From Anaeromicropila herbilytica (GTDB lineage: Bacteria > Bacillota > Clostridia > Lachnospirales > Lachnospiraceae): a stretch of DNA of 64,000 nucleotides. The notes beneath the pieces are model-generated. The model did no database searches. It worked only from the letters and a program-made list of their open reading frames with translations, and was not told the DNA's origin. The position numbers and the translations under genes were made by a program. This document shows positions 28,866 to 38,402 of this stretch, piece after piece (position 1 is the stretch's first letter; the number at the start of each line of letters is the position of its first letter). Where the stretch lies: assembly GCF_016591975.1 (NCBI RefSeq), contig NZ_AP024169.1, positions 4,317,001 through 4,381,000 on the forward strand, given 5' to 3'.

Positions 28866-30137
28866 TTATCTTGAAACTATACTATCTGTATATACTGCAT
28901 AATCTTCCCCAATACTACCACCGTCAGCTGTACTCACCTCAATATCAACGTACATCCTCATCCATTTCCCTTTTTTTAAATTTTTAATATAAATCGAATC
29001 ACCAAAAATTAAATCCGATTGTTTATATAAGCTTTTTGCAGATACTATTTTGAATTGAATACATGCACGCAAATAATATCCATCAGCATAATACAAAGTA
29101 GATGGCTCCACTGACACTAAAGATGATTTTATAATCACTTTATTTTTCTTCATTGCTTTTACATACTCTTTGATATCATCTGTCTTCCTTTTATTTTGAA
29201 AAGCATTATTAACTCCTTCCCAATTATATACATAGTAAGTGCTTCGTAATTTATTGATCCACTTTGCTCCTACTGTTCGGTAATCAACATTTAACCTAGC
29301 CTCAAGATTGTTTTTTACTATTTTAGCCCATTTATCTAGATATGCATTTAAGACTTCTTGCATATTATATTTATCTCCACCTCCAGTAATGAATGGCTTC
29401 TTTTTCATATTAACAGGACGAACATAATCCTGATATTCCACTGGCTTTGTCTTCTTTCCACCTTTATTATAATATGTTGCTACTTGCCAACTTGTTTTCA
29501 TTTCATAAAAGGAATTAGGAAAAGCTGCTAATATATACTCATAACTTTTATAATTCTTAGGTAGATTGGTTGTTCGTATTACTTGTCCATCGGGACTTAT
29601 TTTTCTTCTTTTCTTTTTATTCGTAAGCCTAACTAAGATTGTATTCGCTTCGCTTGAATTTAGATTATCTTTTCCTCGAAAAGTACGATCATGAGTAAAT
29701 ATACCATCATAATCCCCGACGACAATTCCCTTTTCAAATACTTTAATTACAGCATCTCTTTTACTTGCACTTACTTTATTTAGATCTTTAATTCTCTTTT
29801 TATTCTTAACCTGATGGTAAATGTCTTCATTATAAGTTTTACCATGTAATATTTCATCTGCTCGGTTGGTTAATAGCGCTGCATCTTCTCTTTTGATATT
29901 TACACTATAATCCTTATATTCTCCTTCTTTCACCAATCCTTCTGCGATTGCTGCGGCTAGATAAGGGTTTTCTACCGTATTATCTACCTTTATCTTAGTA
30001 GCTACGACCAACTTTTGAATATATTCTTCTATTGTAATATTTTTATTCTTTGCCTCACTTGTATTGGCTGGTAATGTTAATTCTATGACTAGAACTATAC
30101 TTAATAGTATTAACAGCATCTTTTTTATCTTTTTCAT
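28866..30137 (-). CDS. Unit 5: SLH-like exported protein (type I C-half)
   Basis: 423 residues; signal peptide ends TLPANTSEA as in unit 4, while the C-half is type I as in unit 3 (SWQVATYYNKGGKKT, RSTYYVYNW), so halves of different origin are combined. A private change EGVNNAFQNKR replaces GDSDDAFQNKR. Two SLH-like stretches as in the other copies. Ribosome site AGGAGG 8 bases before ATG. Presumed wall-bound component. Confidence 0.75.
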   Translation of the reverse strand: MKKIKKMLLILLSIVLVIELTLPANTSEAKNKNITIEEYIQKLVVATKIKVDNTVENPYLAAAIAEGLVKEGEYKDYSVNIKREDAALLTNRADEILHGKTYNEDIYHQVKNKKRIKDLNKVSASKRDAVIKVFEKGIVVGDYDGIFTHDRTFRGKDNLNSSEANTILVRLTNKKKRRKISPDGQVIRTTNLPKNYKSYEYILAAFPNSFYEMKTSWQVATYYNKGGKKTKPVEYQDYVRPVNMKKKPFITGGGDKYNMQEVLNAYLDKWAKIVKNNLEARLNVDYRTVGAKWINKLRSTYYVYNWEGVNNAFQNKRKTDDIKEYVKAMKKNKVIIKSSLVSVEPSTLYYADGYYLRACIQFKIVSAKSLYKQSDLIFGDSIYIKNLKKGKWMRMYVDIEVSTADGGSIGEDYAVYTDSIVSR

Positions 30138-30162
30138 AACATAATCCTCCTATTTCTGCCTT

Positions 30163-30411
30163 TTACGGATTGCACTCTGGGCATGGGTATGCACCTTCTA
30201 GTGCACAATCCTTTTTATTGTAATATGGGTAATCTTTATTTATTACTTTACTGCAAGTGGCTTTATGATAATAACGCTTTCCATCAGCCTCTTTTGTAAT
30301 ATAATAACATCTTGTCTTTCGAATTCTTGCTCCTGCATATGAATATTGGTTAAATACATCTCCAGTATTTAAACCATATGGATATCCTTGGAATACAACA
30401 AATAATCCTAT
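30163..30411 (-). pseudogene. Unit 5: shorter 3' fragment of the pilin-like gene
   Basis: Only the last ~80 codons (IGLFVVFQGYPYG to CPECNP) remain. The break at about 30411 differs from the common GATTGTGG break of the other units: here the gene is joined through the shared bases ATAGGA to a scrap of a toxin tip. Confidence 0.8.
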
Positions 30412-30456
30412 ATTCCATCTCTTACGATATACTCAACAGGTAAATCTGCTATTTTA
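30412..30456 (-). pseudogene. Stranded scrap of a toxin tip (unit 5 type)
   Basis: Fifteen codons read KIADLPVEYIVRDG, matching KVADLPVEYIVRDGN of the toxin at 24338-25624 with only a few base differences. It is fused to the pilin-gene fragment and has no start or stop of its own. It shows that tips of this type were once placed upstream of this point, or that unequal recombination carried a piece there. Confidence 0.75.
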
Positions 30457-30726
30457 ATATATTTTACTTATATAATCTATTTTAAATTTACATTCTTAAT
30501 TCACAAAAAACGTACTTTTTGTAACAATTTTATATCACAAAAAGTACGTTTATATAAGCTTATTGGAACTATACCTTGAAAATCTTAATATAATTTAATT
30601 AACAAAGAATGGTGTTTGATTTTCAATTGCACTTTTACCCAGAGCAAAGTTTACTGGAACTATGTCCAATAATTATCCTTTCAAAATATGCTTACATATT
30701 TCCCCTATATGAGTAAACAACTCATT
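30457..30726. other. Gene-free part of the spacer between units 5 and 6
   Basis: It contains the hairpin terminator 30508-30551 and otherwise no frame I would call; A+T-rich. Confidence 0.5.
30508..30551 (-). terminator. Terminator after unit 6
   Basis: A perfect 15-base inverted repeat (AAACGTACTTTTTGT / ACAAAAAGTACGTTT) with a 14-base loop, followed on the minus strand by TTTTTTG. Homologous to the hairpin at 1013-1055 with a compensated base pair. Confidence 0.85.
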
Positions 30727-31022
30727 TTATGATATTTGCGAATCCAAAGCTAACAAATAGCTTGCTTCTTCCCCCTCACCATTCACAATAAACATGCTTT
30801 ACTTACATTATTCTTCTTACTGAAATAATCACTAAGTATATTAACCATATCTTCTGGATACTCACTTGGTATTCCAATCATTACTTTTTTAGCTTTTTGC
30901 ACAACATATTCATTTTTCTTTATACTATTTAGCAATGATGAATTTATAACCATATTCTCGCCATATGGATTTATAACCATACCCTGGTAGCTCCAATCAG
31001 GTGGTCCTATAACATACCTATA
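30727..31022 (-). pseudogene. Frameshifted SseB C-terminal-domain-like gene (orphan immunity relic)
   Basis: Two overlapping frames make one domain. The first (31022 to 30783) reads INPYGENMVINSSLLNSI, then KKVMIGIPSEYPEDMVNIL and YFSKKNNVSKA before ending in a short wrong-frame tail. The second frame continues at 30796 with MFIVNGEGEEASYLLALD and stops at 30727. Joined at SKA-MFIV they fit the SseB C-terminal domain pattern (iG.P..yP..m...L...f.....V..A....g.g...yLl.ld). An in-frame TAG at 31023 cuts off the start. SseB-like domains occur as immunity proteins in toxin loci, so this is probably a degraded immunity gene without a toxin, lying after the unit 6 immunity gene. The family call rests on pattern memory. 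Confidence 0.6.
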
Positions 31023-31075
31023 CTACATAACTTTCCTGATTGCTTTCAACTCACCGCAGTATATTATTATACATT

Positions 31076-31513
31076 CTATTTATTAAAGTTTATAGCTATT
31101 GCAATATCTCCACCTTTTAAGTCACTGTAAGATAATGCTTCTCCCCAAGTATAATTATATTTTATACATGATAGCTTACTTTCATGTGGCTGACCTAATT
31201 GATTTATTAGCCATTCATCATGACTTTTTCTTTTTAATTCCATTTTTGTATTTGACCAATTATCATAAGAATTTTTTAATTTTGAATCAGCGTTTTTTAA
31301 CTCTATAGATGATATAATTTTCTTTCTAAATATTATTTTAATCCATAATAACACTCCATCTATTATCTGAGGATTTCTAAAGTTATATCTTTCAATATCT
31401 CCATTAACATAACTATTTATTTCATCCGAAAAAAGATTTATAAAACTTTCACTATCCATTTTATAAAAAATCTCTTTATTATTAATAATTATTTTTCCTT
31501 CATTTAATCCCAT
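31076..31513 (-). CDS. Unit 6 immunity protein candidate
   Basis: 145 residues starting 16 bases after the toxin stop, with GGAGGAG six bases before ATG. No signal peptide or membrane segment apart from a hydrophobic strand (GVLLWIKIIF). The sequence (KIIINNKEIFYKM, NFRNPQIIDGV, WGEALSYSDLKGGDIAI) suggests a small alpha/beta protein; the family is not recognised. Immunity role by position only. Confidence 0.68.
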   Translation of the reverse strand: MGLNEGKIIINNKEIFYKMDSESFINLFSDEINSYVNGDIERYNFRNPQIIDGVLLWIKIIFRKKIISSIELKNADSKLKNSYDNWSNTKMELKRKSHDEWLINQLGQPHESKLSCIKYNYTWGEALSYSDLKGGDIAIAINFNK

Positions 31514-31529
31514 GATTCTCCTCCACTTG

Positions 31530-32921
31530 TTACTTTAGTCCTTCTAATTCATCTAGCATTTTATTATAATCTTCTAACGACATCTTGTAATTGTCCAATT
31601 CCATTGCACTAGATTCAATCTTCTTTATTGATCCGCTCTTTACCAACTCATTAAAATCAGGAATAAATATTTGAGGCAACCCACCTTCTCCAAATTGTGG
31701 ATTAGCTTTTGTTATTCCAAAAGCTGCATCTATATCTTCTGTAACTTCATAAGCCATCATTTTACTCCTATATTCAGCAAAATCCATTCCATCTTCCCAA
31801 TATGGTTTTACCTGTAAGCCTTCAAATAATTTTCTTGCATCACCATTTATTTTACAAACAGCTCTTTTAGTTGTAGCATACCCTGTTGGATATGGATCAC
31901 CGACATATATTACTTTTCCCTTTTTTAGTGTAATATCTTTGTACTTATCAACTCCCACATATGGAAAATCTCCTTGCCAACTTTGAGCTATTTCAGATGG
32001 ACTCACACTACCTTTTCCCTTATTAAATACCTTCCCAACAAGGTTCTTAGCTCCCTTAGCTATGTTAATTCCAGCATCTACAATCAGTACAACCGATGCT
32101 GCTAACTCTACCATCTCTAACCCTCCTGCTAAGATATGTACTAGCTTACTATCACTTTCATGTCTTAAGGTATCCGCTAAGGTATCTCGTCCTGCATATC
32201 GTACCGCAGTTGCTGCATCTCCATTTTTCGCCACTTGATATGCTTTACTATCATTATATACTGCGCTGATTCCATTCGCAACAGTTGCTACTGCCACTAC
32301 CACGGCAGCTACTCCTACAATCACTGCTCCTACTGTACTTGCAGCTGCCAATGCTGCTACTGCTGCGATTGCTGTAACGGCTCCAAGTAATGCTGCTCCT
32401 ATCCCTTCGATTGCGCCTTCAATTAGATATTTTCCTCCATCGTACTTATACCAGTCTGATATTGCTTCTCCTGCTGATTTTATTACATCTTGAATTCCAC
32501 CTATACAATCTTTGATTGCTCTTCCGATTGCTGTGGCATTTCCAATGGCTACTCCGATGTAGTTAAAGAAGTTCGTTATTACATTCTCCTTTATCTTATA
32601 TGCCTTTTTAAAATCTCCGGTTATGGTCTTAATGGATCTGGCGACATTGTTATCTGCTGTTTTACAGTTTGACTCAAAAGTTTTTATATTACTTGATAAC
32701 GTGGTAAAATCGATTTTCTTCTGTTGTAGTTTCTCTAACTTTTTTCGCATAAAGCCATCTGCATCATAGAGATTCTGAGTTCTCTCTCCACTGTACTCAT
32801 TGATCTTTCGACACACCTTATGCTCTAGCTCATTCGCATAGTCTCCTAGTTTTTCTGCTAGATTCTTTGCATGATGTGATGCATCATTTAGATCTTCATA
32901 GGATATTACCAAAGTACTCAT
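31530..32921 (-). CDS. Unit 6 toxin, possible NAD-using tip
   Basis: 463 residues. The constant region is identical to that of unit 7 up to the junction, which here reads KVFNKGKGS. The 161-residue tip begins QSWQGDFPYVGVDKYKDI, followed by KKGKVIYVGDPYPTGYATT and ends with GEGGLPQIFIPDF plus a helical tail. The order of an early Gly-Asp-Pro-x-x-Thr-Gly strand and a late GG-x-x-Q strand recalls ADP-ribosyltransferase and TNT-like NAD glycohydrolase toxins; this is inference from motifs, without a full catalytic set. The immunity gene follows after 16 bases. Confidence 0.72.
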   Translation of the reverse strand: MSTLVISYEDLNDASHHAKNLAEKLGDYANELEHKVCRKINEYSGERTQNLYDADGFMRKKLEKLQQKKIDFTTLSSNIKTFESNCKTADNNVARSIKTITGDFKKAYKIKENVITNFFNYIGVAIGNATAIGRAIKDCIGGIQDVIKSAGEAISDWYKYDGGKYLIEGAIEGIGAALLGAVTAIAAVAALAAASTVGAVIVGVAAVVVAVATVANGISAVYNDSKAYQVAKNGDAATAVRYAGRDTLADTLRHESDSKLVHILAGGLEMVELAASVVLIVDAGINIAKGAKNLVGKVFNKGKGSVSPSEIAQSWQGDFPYVGVDKYKDITLKKGKVIYVGDPYPTGYATTKRAVCKINGDARKLFEGLQVKPYWEDGMDFAEYRSKMMAYEVTEDIDAAFGITKANPQFGEGGLPQIFIPDFNELVKSGSIKKIESSAMELDNYKMSLEDYNKMLDELEGLK

Positions 32922-32980
32922 TTATTCACTCCCCTCTTAGTTTTTTCACTTAATAACTTTTGTATACTATAATTAATGCG
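32022..32980. repeat. 0.96-kb near-identical repeat, copy A (partner 38979-39937)
   Basis: The toxin constant region and the 51-base spacer before it are the same in units 6 and 7 at an exact offset of 6957 bases (starts 32921 and 39878; gene ends 32973 and 39930). It points to recent duplication or conversion, with only the toxin tips different. Confidence 0.85.
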
Positions 32981-35900
32981 TTCCACCACTTTTATAATCC
33001 TCTGCGGCTGATTTATTGGTGTAATACATAATATAGTCCCCATCCTGGAATTCAAAGGTATTTCCTTTATAGTCCTTCTTCTCATATTGATATCCTTCGG
33101 TTCTCCACATATTACAATACCCATTTTTTGCATTCTCTAGATTGAGATAACTCAGATGTGGATTGCCATTCTGAATTGTTTCTATATCAAAATTTACTAC
33201 AATATATCCATTCTTTAACCAAAAGTCTTCTTTATAGTCTATTCCATAATGGTTCTTCGCATATCCTATCACATCATACCCTTGGGGTACGACATGGATC
33301 TCACTTGGTAGATAATATTCTCCATACCATTTTTGCATCGACTTCGTTACCTTATCTGGATCTACTCCGTATGGCACGGTTCCCGTTGGCGTATAATTCG
33401 TTCCGATATAGGTTCTTAGATTCTCTCGAATCAAGACATTACTATAGGAGAATAGATTCTTCTTATTTCCTCGGATCTCATTTCTATTTCTTCCAGTTAC
33501 CATGGCTTTCGTATTCAGTTCCGTATCTGGCACGCCAAAATATGGGTCTCCCAGTCGATACGCTTTGGTATTGAACTGATCCATAAAGCTTCCTACCTTT
33601 ACAAGGATTTGTTTCTGTCCTCGGAAGGTTTCGCTATAATAGAGATCCACTGGCTGTCTATTTCCTCCTTTGGAATCTACATAGTAAAAGGTTGGCTTTA
33701 TATGAACGGAATCTTGATTGGAATACATATTTCCTATGGTGGTTAACTGGAATCTTGTAACATAACCTGTCTTAATCGCTCCAATATTAGAATACCCTGG
33801 ATGGCTTCCATTTAATAAAGTGAAGGTATACTTTGGATTACGTCCCGTATCTACGCCATTCTGATCATTCGTTCCAACCGTATAGTTAAATCCTGATAAC
33901 CTTAAGGAATTCTCTTGTCGGAATACATTCTCCCAGATTGGATAATCCGAGATATCGAATAGTTTTAATCCATAGACTCTTCCTGATACTTCCACGCTGA
34001 GCTGATCTGTCGCCACGTAGTTATTTCGCTCTAAATTGGCTAATTCTTGGGTCTTATCTATTCCACCATTTGTTTCTGCATTGATACTGATACTTCGAAA
34101 ATCAATGTTATATTTTCCTTCATCCACCCAGATAGGAAGATAGAAGGAGGTCTCATCTTGGGTTAGTGTTACCCATGTTCCTGCCCTGATATAAGTACTT
34201 CCTTCATATACATCAAAGGGGAACTTTACTTCTCTACTTTTTATGTACTTGGCATAATCTTGATACCCATAACCATCGATATCAAGATGCTCCCCTTCTG
34301 TTGGAAGCTGAATCGTAAATGGTGTATCTAATACCAATGGTGACAACGATACATCTGGTGTGATCATCTGATCTGCGGATGCCTTATTAGAGATGAATGC
34401 ATCACATACCGTTGGTGTGTGGATCACGACTTTGGTTAGGTCACTGACTGGATAACTTAATGTATTTCCATGTTTTCCTTTTAATTGCTTTATCACTTTA
34501 TAGTCGACAGTTCCCGTACTTTCATAGACTCCATTTGCCTTAGTTGCATCGATTATTTGTCCAGGACGATATAACACATCATCTCCTGTTTCATCATAAC
34601 TTACATCAATATCTTTTGGTTTCTTTGTCCCTTTCTCTACATAATTATCATCCATAACCAGAGTTCCATCAAACACTAATTTATCATTTCGAACTTTTAT
34701 TTGCTTAACTAACGAGTCTGCTTCTTTGGTAAAATCAGCCGTTGGTGGTTCTTTCTGATTTTTTTTCTCTGGTTTTAGTGTAATTGTTAATTCCGGCTCA
34801 ACCATATGTTTTGCATCGTCTTCTATTTTGGTATAATCAAGTTTAGGAACCGTATATCCTACTGGTGTAAGTTTGGATACACCTCCTGGCAAAGCATAAT
34901 TCTTTACAGCTGCATGATCGATCTTATAATATTCAATCTTTGAAATTTCCCAATAGGAAAAATCTCTTTTTATATATACCTCTTGAGGAACTGATACTGA
35001 TTTATTTTTTGTGACTTTTTTCTTTGTTTTTGGGTCTGTTTCTGTCCATTTCAGATGGTAAGTCCTTGTTGCATTAACTGTATATACCTTCGTACCGTGC
35101 TTTCTTGTAAACGTATATCCTAGTAGATAATTATTAGAAAATACATTCGTATACAGCTTCTCTGTTGTTGGAATTCCTTCTTCTACATTAAATTGTTCGT
35201 CGTCACGTTCATCGGCGGCAATAACTCCATGAGGTGTGGGTTCTTCGAGTGGTACTTTTAAAACTTCGGAATCTCTATTCCCTTTAGGTTTTTTAGGTCT
35301 CATAAGAGCTACAATTAGTAACCCTCCTGGTGCTTGCTGATAACTTCTCTTATACACTTCTTTTACTTGATCATTATAATTCTTGGCATTCACACTCGTT
35401 ACTTTTGTAGTAGGATGATCATTTACTTTTTTCTGATTTGCTATATAATATATGGTACTTTGAGCTAGTGCTAATGTCTGAGATTCATAGTTCTTTTCTT
35501 TATCTAATGTTACATTAACCATCTTCCCAAGCTTTACAGGGGCTAGTTTTTCTTCACTAATTACTTTATTGGCTTGAGTAATATACCGAACTGTTACGGG
35601 TTGAGCACCAGAAGAATGGTATTGAACTTTTATATCAAAATGATCTTTAAAATCTTTTGGATTTCTCCAAGACTCAGCTTTTTGAATAGTAGGTAGATTG
35701 TATATTTTTCCATCATGCTTCTTTCCATTGTGCCAGACTTGAAAGATTCCATTCAAGTAGATAATATCATTATCTTGTATTTTCGCATATTTTAAATGTA
35801 CTAATGCCTTGTTTACTTCTTCTTTAGGTATATTAAATCTGACCGTATAAGTTCCGTTATGATTATCTTTCTCATGTTTCCAATTATCTTTAAGATATAT

Positions 35901-36149
35901 AGTTGCATGTTTTAACTTAGTTGGATAACCACCATTCGGTAGACATTCACTTCTACATATCGTAAATCCTACCGTACTCCACGTAATACTACTAGTTGCC
36001 TTGGTATCTTTCGTAACAAATATTATTTCTCCATCTTGAGTTTTAGCATCTTGAGTGGCAGCTTTTAAACTTTTGGAAGTACTACATAATAGTACCAGGA
36101 TCAATAGATTTATAAAAATAAATAGCACTTTATGTTCTTTAATTTTCAT
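32973..36149 (-). CDS. Unit 6: large secreted protein of the ~1058 aa family
   Basis: 1058 residues and mosaic. The signal peptide and first ~210 residues equal those of unit 4 (KVLFIFINLLILVLL, TICRSECLPNGGYPTK). The next part matches unit 5 (KNYESQTLALAQ, IANQKKVNDHPTT). The middle allele then changes to the unit 3 type (KIEDDAKHMVEPELTI), with a private KGTKKPKDIDV. At least three donors are therefore visible in one gene. The C-terminal half is intact. Downstream, the toxin starts 51 bases later. Function unknown; exported to the cell surface by the Sec route judging from the signal peptide. Confidence 0.7.
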   Translation of the reverse strand: MKIKEHKVLFIFINLLILVLLCSTSKSLKAATQDAKTQDGEIIFVTKDTKATSSITWSTVGFTICRSECLPNGGYPTKLKHATIYLKDNWKHEKDNHNGTYTVRFNIPKEEVNKALVHLKYAKIQDNDIIYLNGIFQVWHNGKKHDGKIYNLPTIQKAESWRNPKDFKDHFDIKVQYHSSGAQPVTVRYITQANKVISEEKLAPVKLGKMVNVTLDKEKNYESQTLALAQSTIYYIANQKKVNDHPTTKVTSVNAKNYNDQVKEVYKRSYQQAPGGLLIVALMRPKKPKGNRDSEVLKVPLEEPTPHGVIAADERDDEQFNVEEGIPTTEKLYTNVFSNNYLLGYTFTRKHGTKVYTVNATRTYHLKWTETDPKTKKKVTKNKSVSVPQEVYIKRDFSYWEISKIEYYKIDHAAVKNYALPGGVSKLTPVGYTVPKLDYTKIEDDAKHMVEPELTITLKPEKKNQKEPPTADFTKEADSLVKQIKVRNDKLVFDGTLVMDDNYVEKGTKKPKDIDVSYDETGDDVLYRPGQIIDATKANGVYESTGTVDYKVIKQLKGKHGNTLSYPVSDLTKVVIHTPTVCDAFISNKASADQMITPDVSLSPLVLDTPFTIQLPTEGEHLDIDGYGYQDYAKYIKSREVKFPFDVYEGSTYIRAGTWVTLTQDETSFYLPIWVDEGKYNIDFRSISINAETNGGIDKTQELANLERNNYVATDQLSVEVSGRVYGLKLFDISDYPIWENVFRQENSLRLSGFNYTVGTNDQNGVDTGRNPKYTFTLLNGSHPGYSNIGAIKTGYVTRFQLTTIGNMYSNQDSVHIKPTFYYVDSKGGNRQPVDLYYSETFRGQKQILVKVGSFMDQFNTKAYRLGDPYFGVPDTELNTKAMVTGRNRNEIRGNKKNLFSYSNVLIRENLRTYIGTNYTPTGTVPYGVDPDKVTKSMQKWYGEYYLPSEIHVVPQGYDVIGYAKNHYGIDYKEDFWLKNGYIVVNFDIETIQNGNPHLSYLNLENAKNGYCNMWRTEGYQYEKKDYKGNTFEFQDGDYIMYYTNKSAAEDYKSGGTH

Positions 36150-36158
36150 TTTTACCTC

Positions 36159-37430
36159 TTAACGAGTCATAATATCGTCTTCATATACTGCATAATCTTC
36201 ACCTAAACTACTACCATTTTGTGTTCCTATTCCAATATCAACATACATCGTTTTCCATTTTCCTTTTTTAAGATTTTTTATATAATTATCTCCAAATATC
36301 AAATTTGCTTTATTGCTCATATTTTTTGCAGATACAACCTTAAATCGGATACATGCCCTTATAAAATAACCACCTGCATCATATAAAGTAGATGGTTCTA
36401 CTGATACTATTGATGATTTAATTATCACCTTATTTTTCTTCATCACTTTTACATACTCTTTAATATCATCTGTCCTTCTTTTGTTTTGAAAAGCATCATC
36501 AGAATCTCCAAAATCAAATATATAGTATGTACCTCGTAATTTATTAATCCACTTAGTTCCTACCGTTCTATAATCAACATTCAATCTAGTTTCTAAGTTA
36601 GTTTTTACTTTGTTTACCCATTGATCAAGATAAGCATTTAGTATGTCTTCCATATTATACTTATCATCATTTGCCCCAGTAATGAATTTTTTCTTTTTAA
36701 TATTAACTGGACGTACATAATCTTTGTATTCTACTGGTTTTCTTTTTCTTCCATTATCGTTAAAGTATGATCCTAGCTGCCAATCCATCTTCATCTCATA
36801 AAATGAATTAGGAAAAGATGCTAATATATACTCATAATTCTTATAATTCTTAGGTAGATTGGTTGTTCTTATGACTTGCCCATCGGGACTTATTTTTCTT
36901 CTCTTCTTTTTATTTGTAAGTCTTACTAAGATTGTACTTGCTTCGCTTGAATTCAGATTATCTTTTCCTCGAAAAGTACGATCGTGAGTAAATATACCAT
37001 CATAATCCCCTACGATAATTCCCTTTTCAAATACTTTAATTACCGCATCTCTTTTACTTGCACTTACTTTATTTAGATCTTTAATTCTCTTTTTATTCTT
37101 TACCTGATGATAAAGGTCTTCATTATAAGTTTTACCATGTAATATTTCATCTGCTCGGTTGGTTAATAGCGCTGCATCTTCTCTTTTGATATTTACACTA
37201 TAATTTTTATATTCTCCATCTTTTACCAATCCTTCTGCAATAGCTGCGGATAGATAAGGGTTTTCTACCGTATTATCTACCTTTATCTTAGTAGCTACGA
37301 CCAACTTTTGAATATATTCTTCTATTGTAATATTTTTATTCTTTGCCTCACTCTTCATTGTTGGCATTGCCAATTCAATGACTAGAACTATACTTAATAG
37401 TATTAACAGCATCTTTTTTATCTTTTTCAT
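36159..37430 (-). CDS. Unit 6: SLH-like exported protein (type II C-half)
   Basis: 423 residues; the N-half is that of unit 3 (signal peptide ending AMPTMKSEA, KVSASKRDA) and the C-half is identical to unit 4 (MDWQLGSYFNDNGRK). The switch lies near 36880, around the sequence for SPDGQVIRTT. Two SLH-like stretches are intact. It is co-directional and 9 bases upstream of the 1058-family gene. A textbook hybrid gene within the array. Confidence 0.75.
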   Translation of the reverse strand: MKKIKKMLLILLSIVLVIELAMPTMKSEAKNKNITIEEYIQKLVVATKIKVDNTVENPYLSAAIAEGLVKDGEYKNYSVNIKREDAALLTNRADEILHGKTYNEDLYHQVKNKKRIKDLNKVSASKRDAVIKVFEKGIIVGDYDGIFTHDRTFRGKDNLNSSEASTILVRLTNKKKRRKISPDGQVIRTTNLPKNYKNYEYILASFPNSFYEMKMDWQLGSYFNDNGRKRKPVEYKDYVRPVNIKKKKFITGANDDKYNMEDILNAYLDQWVNKVKTNLETRLNVDYRTVGTKWINKLRGTYYIFDFGDSDDAFQNKRRTDDIKEYVKVMKKNKVIIKSSIVSVEPSTLYDAGGYFIRACIRFKVVSAKNMSNKANLIFGDNYIKNLKKGKWKTMYVDIGIGTQNGSSLGEDYAVYEDDIMTR

Positions 37431-37455
37431 AACATAATCCTCCTAGTTCTGTCTT

Positions 37456-37800
37456 TTACGGATTGCATTCTGGGCATGGGTATGCTCCTTCTAATGCACA
37501 ATCCTTTTTATTGTAATATGGGTAATCTTTATTTGTTACTTTACTGCAAGTGGCTTTATGATAATAACGCTTTCCATCAGCCTCTTTTGTAATATAATAA
37601 CATCTTGTCTTTCGAATTCTTGCTCCTGCATATGAATATTGGTTAAATACATCTGGGGTATTTAAACCATATGGATACCCTTGGAATACGACAAATAGTC
37701 CTATGTCATCTATTGTTCTATACCATTCTTCTTTTTCAATATAGGGAAGTGCAAACTGATATGTAATTCCATAATGTTCTGCGATTCGATTGTGGTTATA
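37456..37800 (-). pseudogene. Unit 6: 3' fragment of the pilin-like gene
   Basis: The last ~113 codons remain, from NHNRIAEHYG; a change converts GLNTGDVF to GLNTPDVF. At the break one extra base compared with unit 3 puts a TAA in the lead-in frame (CTATAACC), so unlike at 16093 no fusion to the spacer frame is possible. Confidence 0.8.
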
Positions 37801-37811
37801 GAGTCCCAGCC

Positions 37812-38009
37812 GGTGTTGAATACACTAAAAGTTTTTAATTTAATCTTAGATAATAATTCAAGACATCAAAAAGACAGGTAATAGACTTATTCAATCAACC
37901 ACCTGCCTATCAATTATTGAACTACGATATCACATTTTATAAGCTTACTCTGATTTATAATGCTTAATTATTATCATTGATTCTATTCTTTCATAAGAAA
38001 TCCATAATA
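37812..38009. repeat. Inter-unit spacer repeat, copy 2
   Basis: Homologous to 46062-46257 over the full length and to 16080-16215 in its left part. It includes the GACAGGT hairpin and the motif CTTAATTATTATCAT-GATTCTATT. No open frame. Confidence 0.75.
37868..37907 (-). terminator. Terminator after unit 7
   Basis: Minus strand GGCAGGT / ACCTGTC (one G-U) followed by TTTTT; same element as at 16133 and 46117. Confidence 0.7.
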
Positions 38010-38065
38010 TAATTTAGTACAAGAATATAATTGATTGAAAACCAAAAAGTAGAACTATAATAATA

Positions 38066-38392
38066 TTATCTTAAAAAGATTTTTTCAATTAATTCTTTTT
38101 TTTCTATTTCTATCTTATATTTGATTCCTAATGATGAGCATACAATTAGTACTTTTTCTGATTCTTTTTCAATATCTACATTTCCAGTAGGTCTTTTTAC
38201 ATTTAAAATATCATTAATCTTCCACAACTCATGTCCCTCTTTATCATAAGAGATGACATTATTTGCAATAACAGCATCATCATATATTAACACAATTACC
38301 TGATTTAAATATTCAATATATTTTTGAATAGTATGTTCTTGTTCTATACTTTTTTCTCCAATTTTTAATATTTTCCCATTTATATTTACCAT
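38066..38392 (-). CDS. Unit 7 immunity protein candidate
   Basis: 108 residues, starting 10 bases after the toxin stop with AGGAGG eight bases before ATG. Small, strand-rich and charged (GKILKIGEKSIEQEH, VIVLIYDDAVIANNVISYD, YKIEIEKKELIEKIF), without signal peptide. The family is not recognised. Immunity role by position. Confidence 0.68.
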   Translation of the reverse strand: MVNINGKILKIGEKSIEQEHTIQKYIEYLNQVIVLIYDDAVIANNVISYDKEGHELWKINDILNVKRPTGNVDIEKESEKVLIVCSSLGIKYKIEIEKKELIEKIFLR

Positions 38393-38402
38393 TTTAATCC
38401 TC

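Noticed and set aside
32918..33133. 71-codon minus-strand frame overlapping the end of the 1058-family gene, repeated at 39875
   Set aside because: Out-of-frame reading of a conserved gene end; no own ribosome site.
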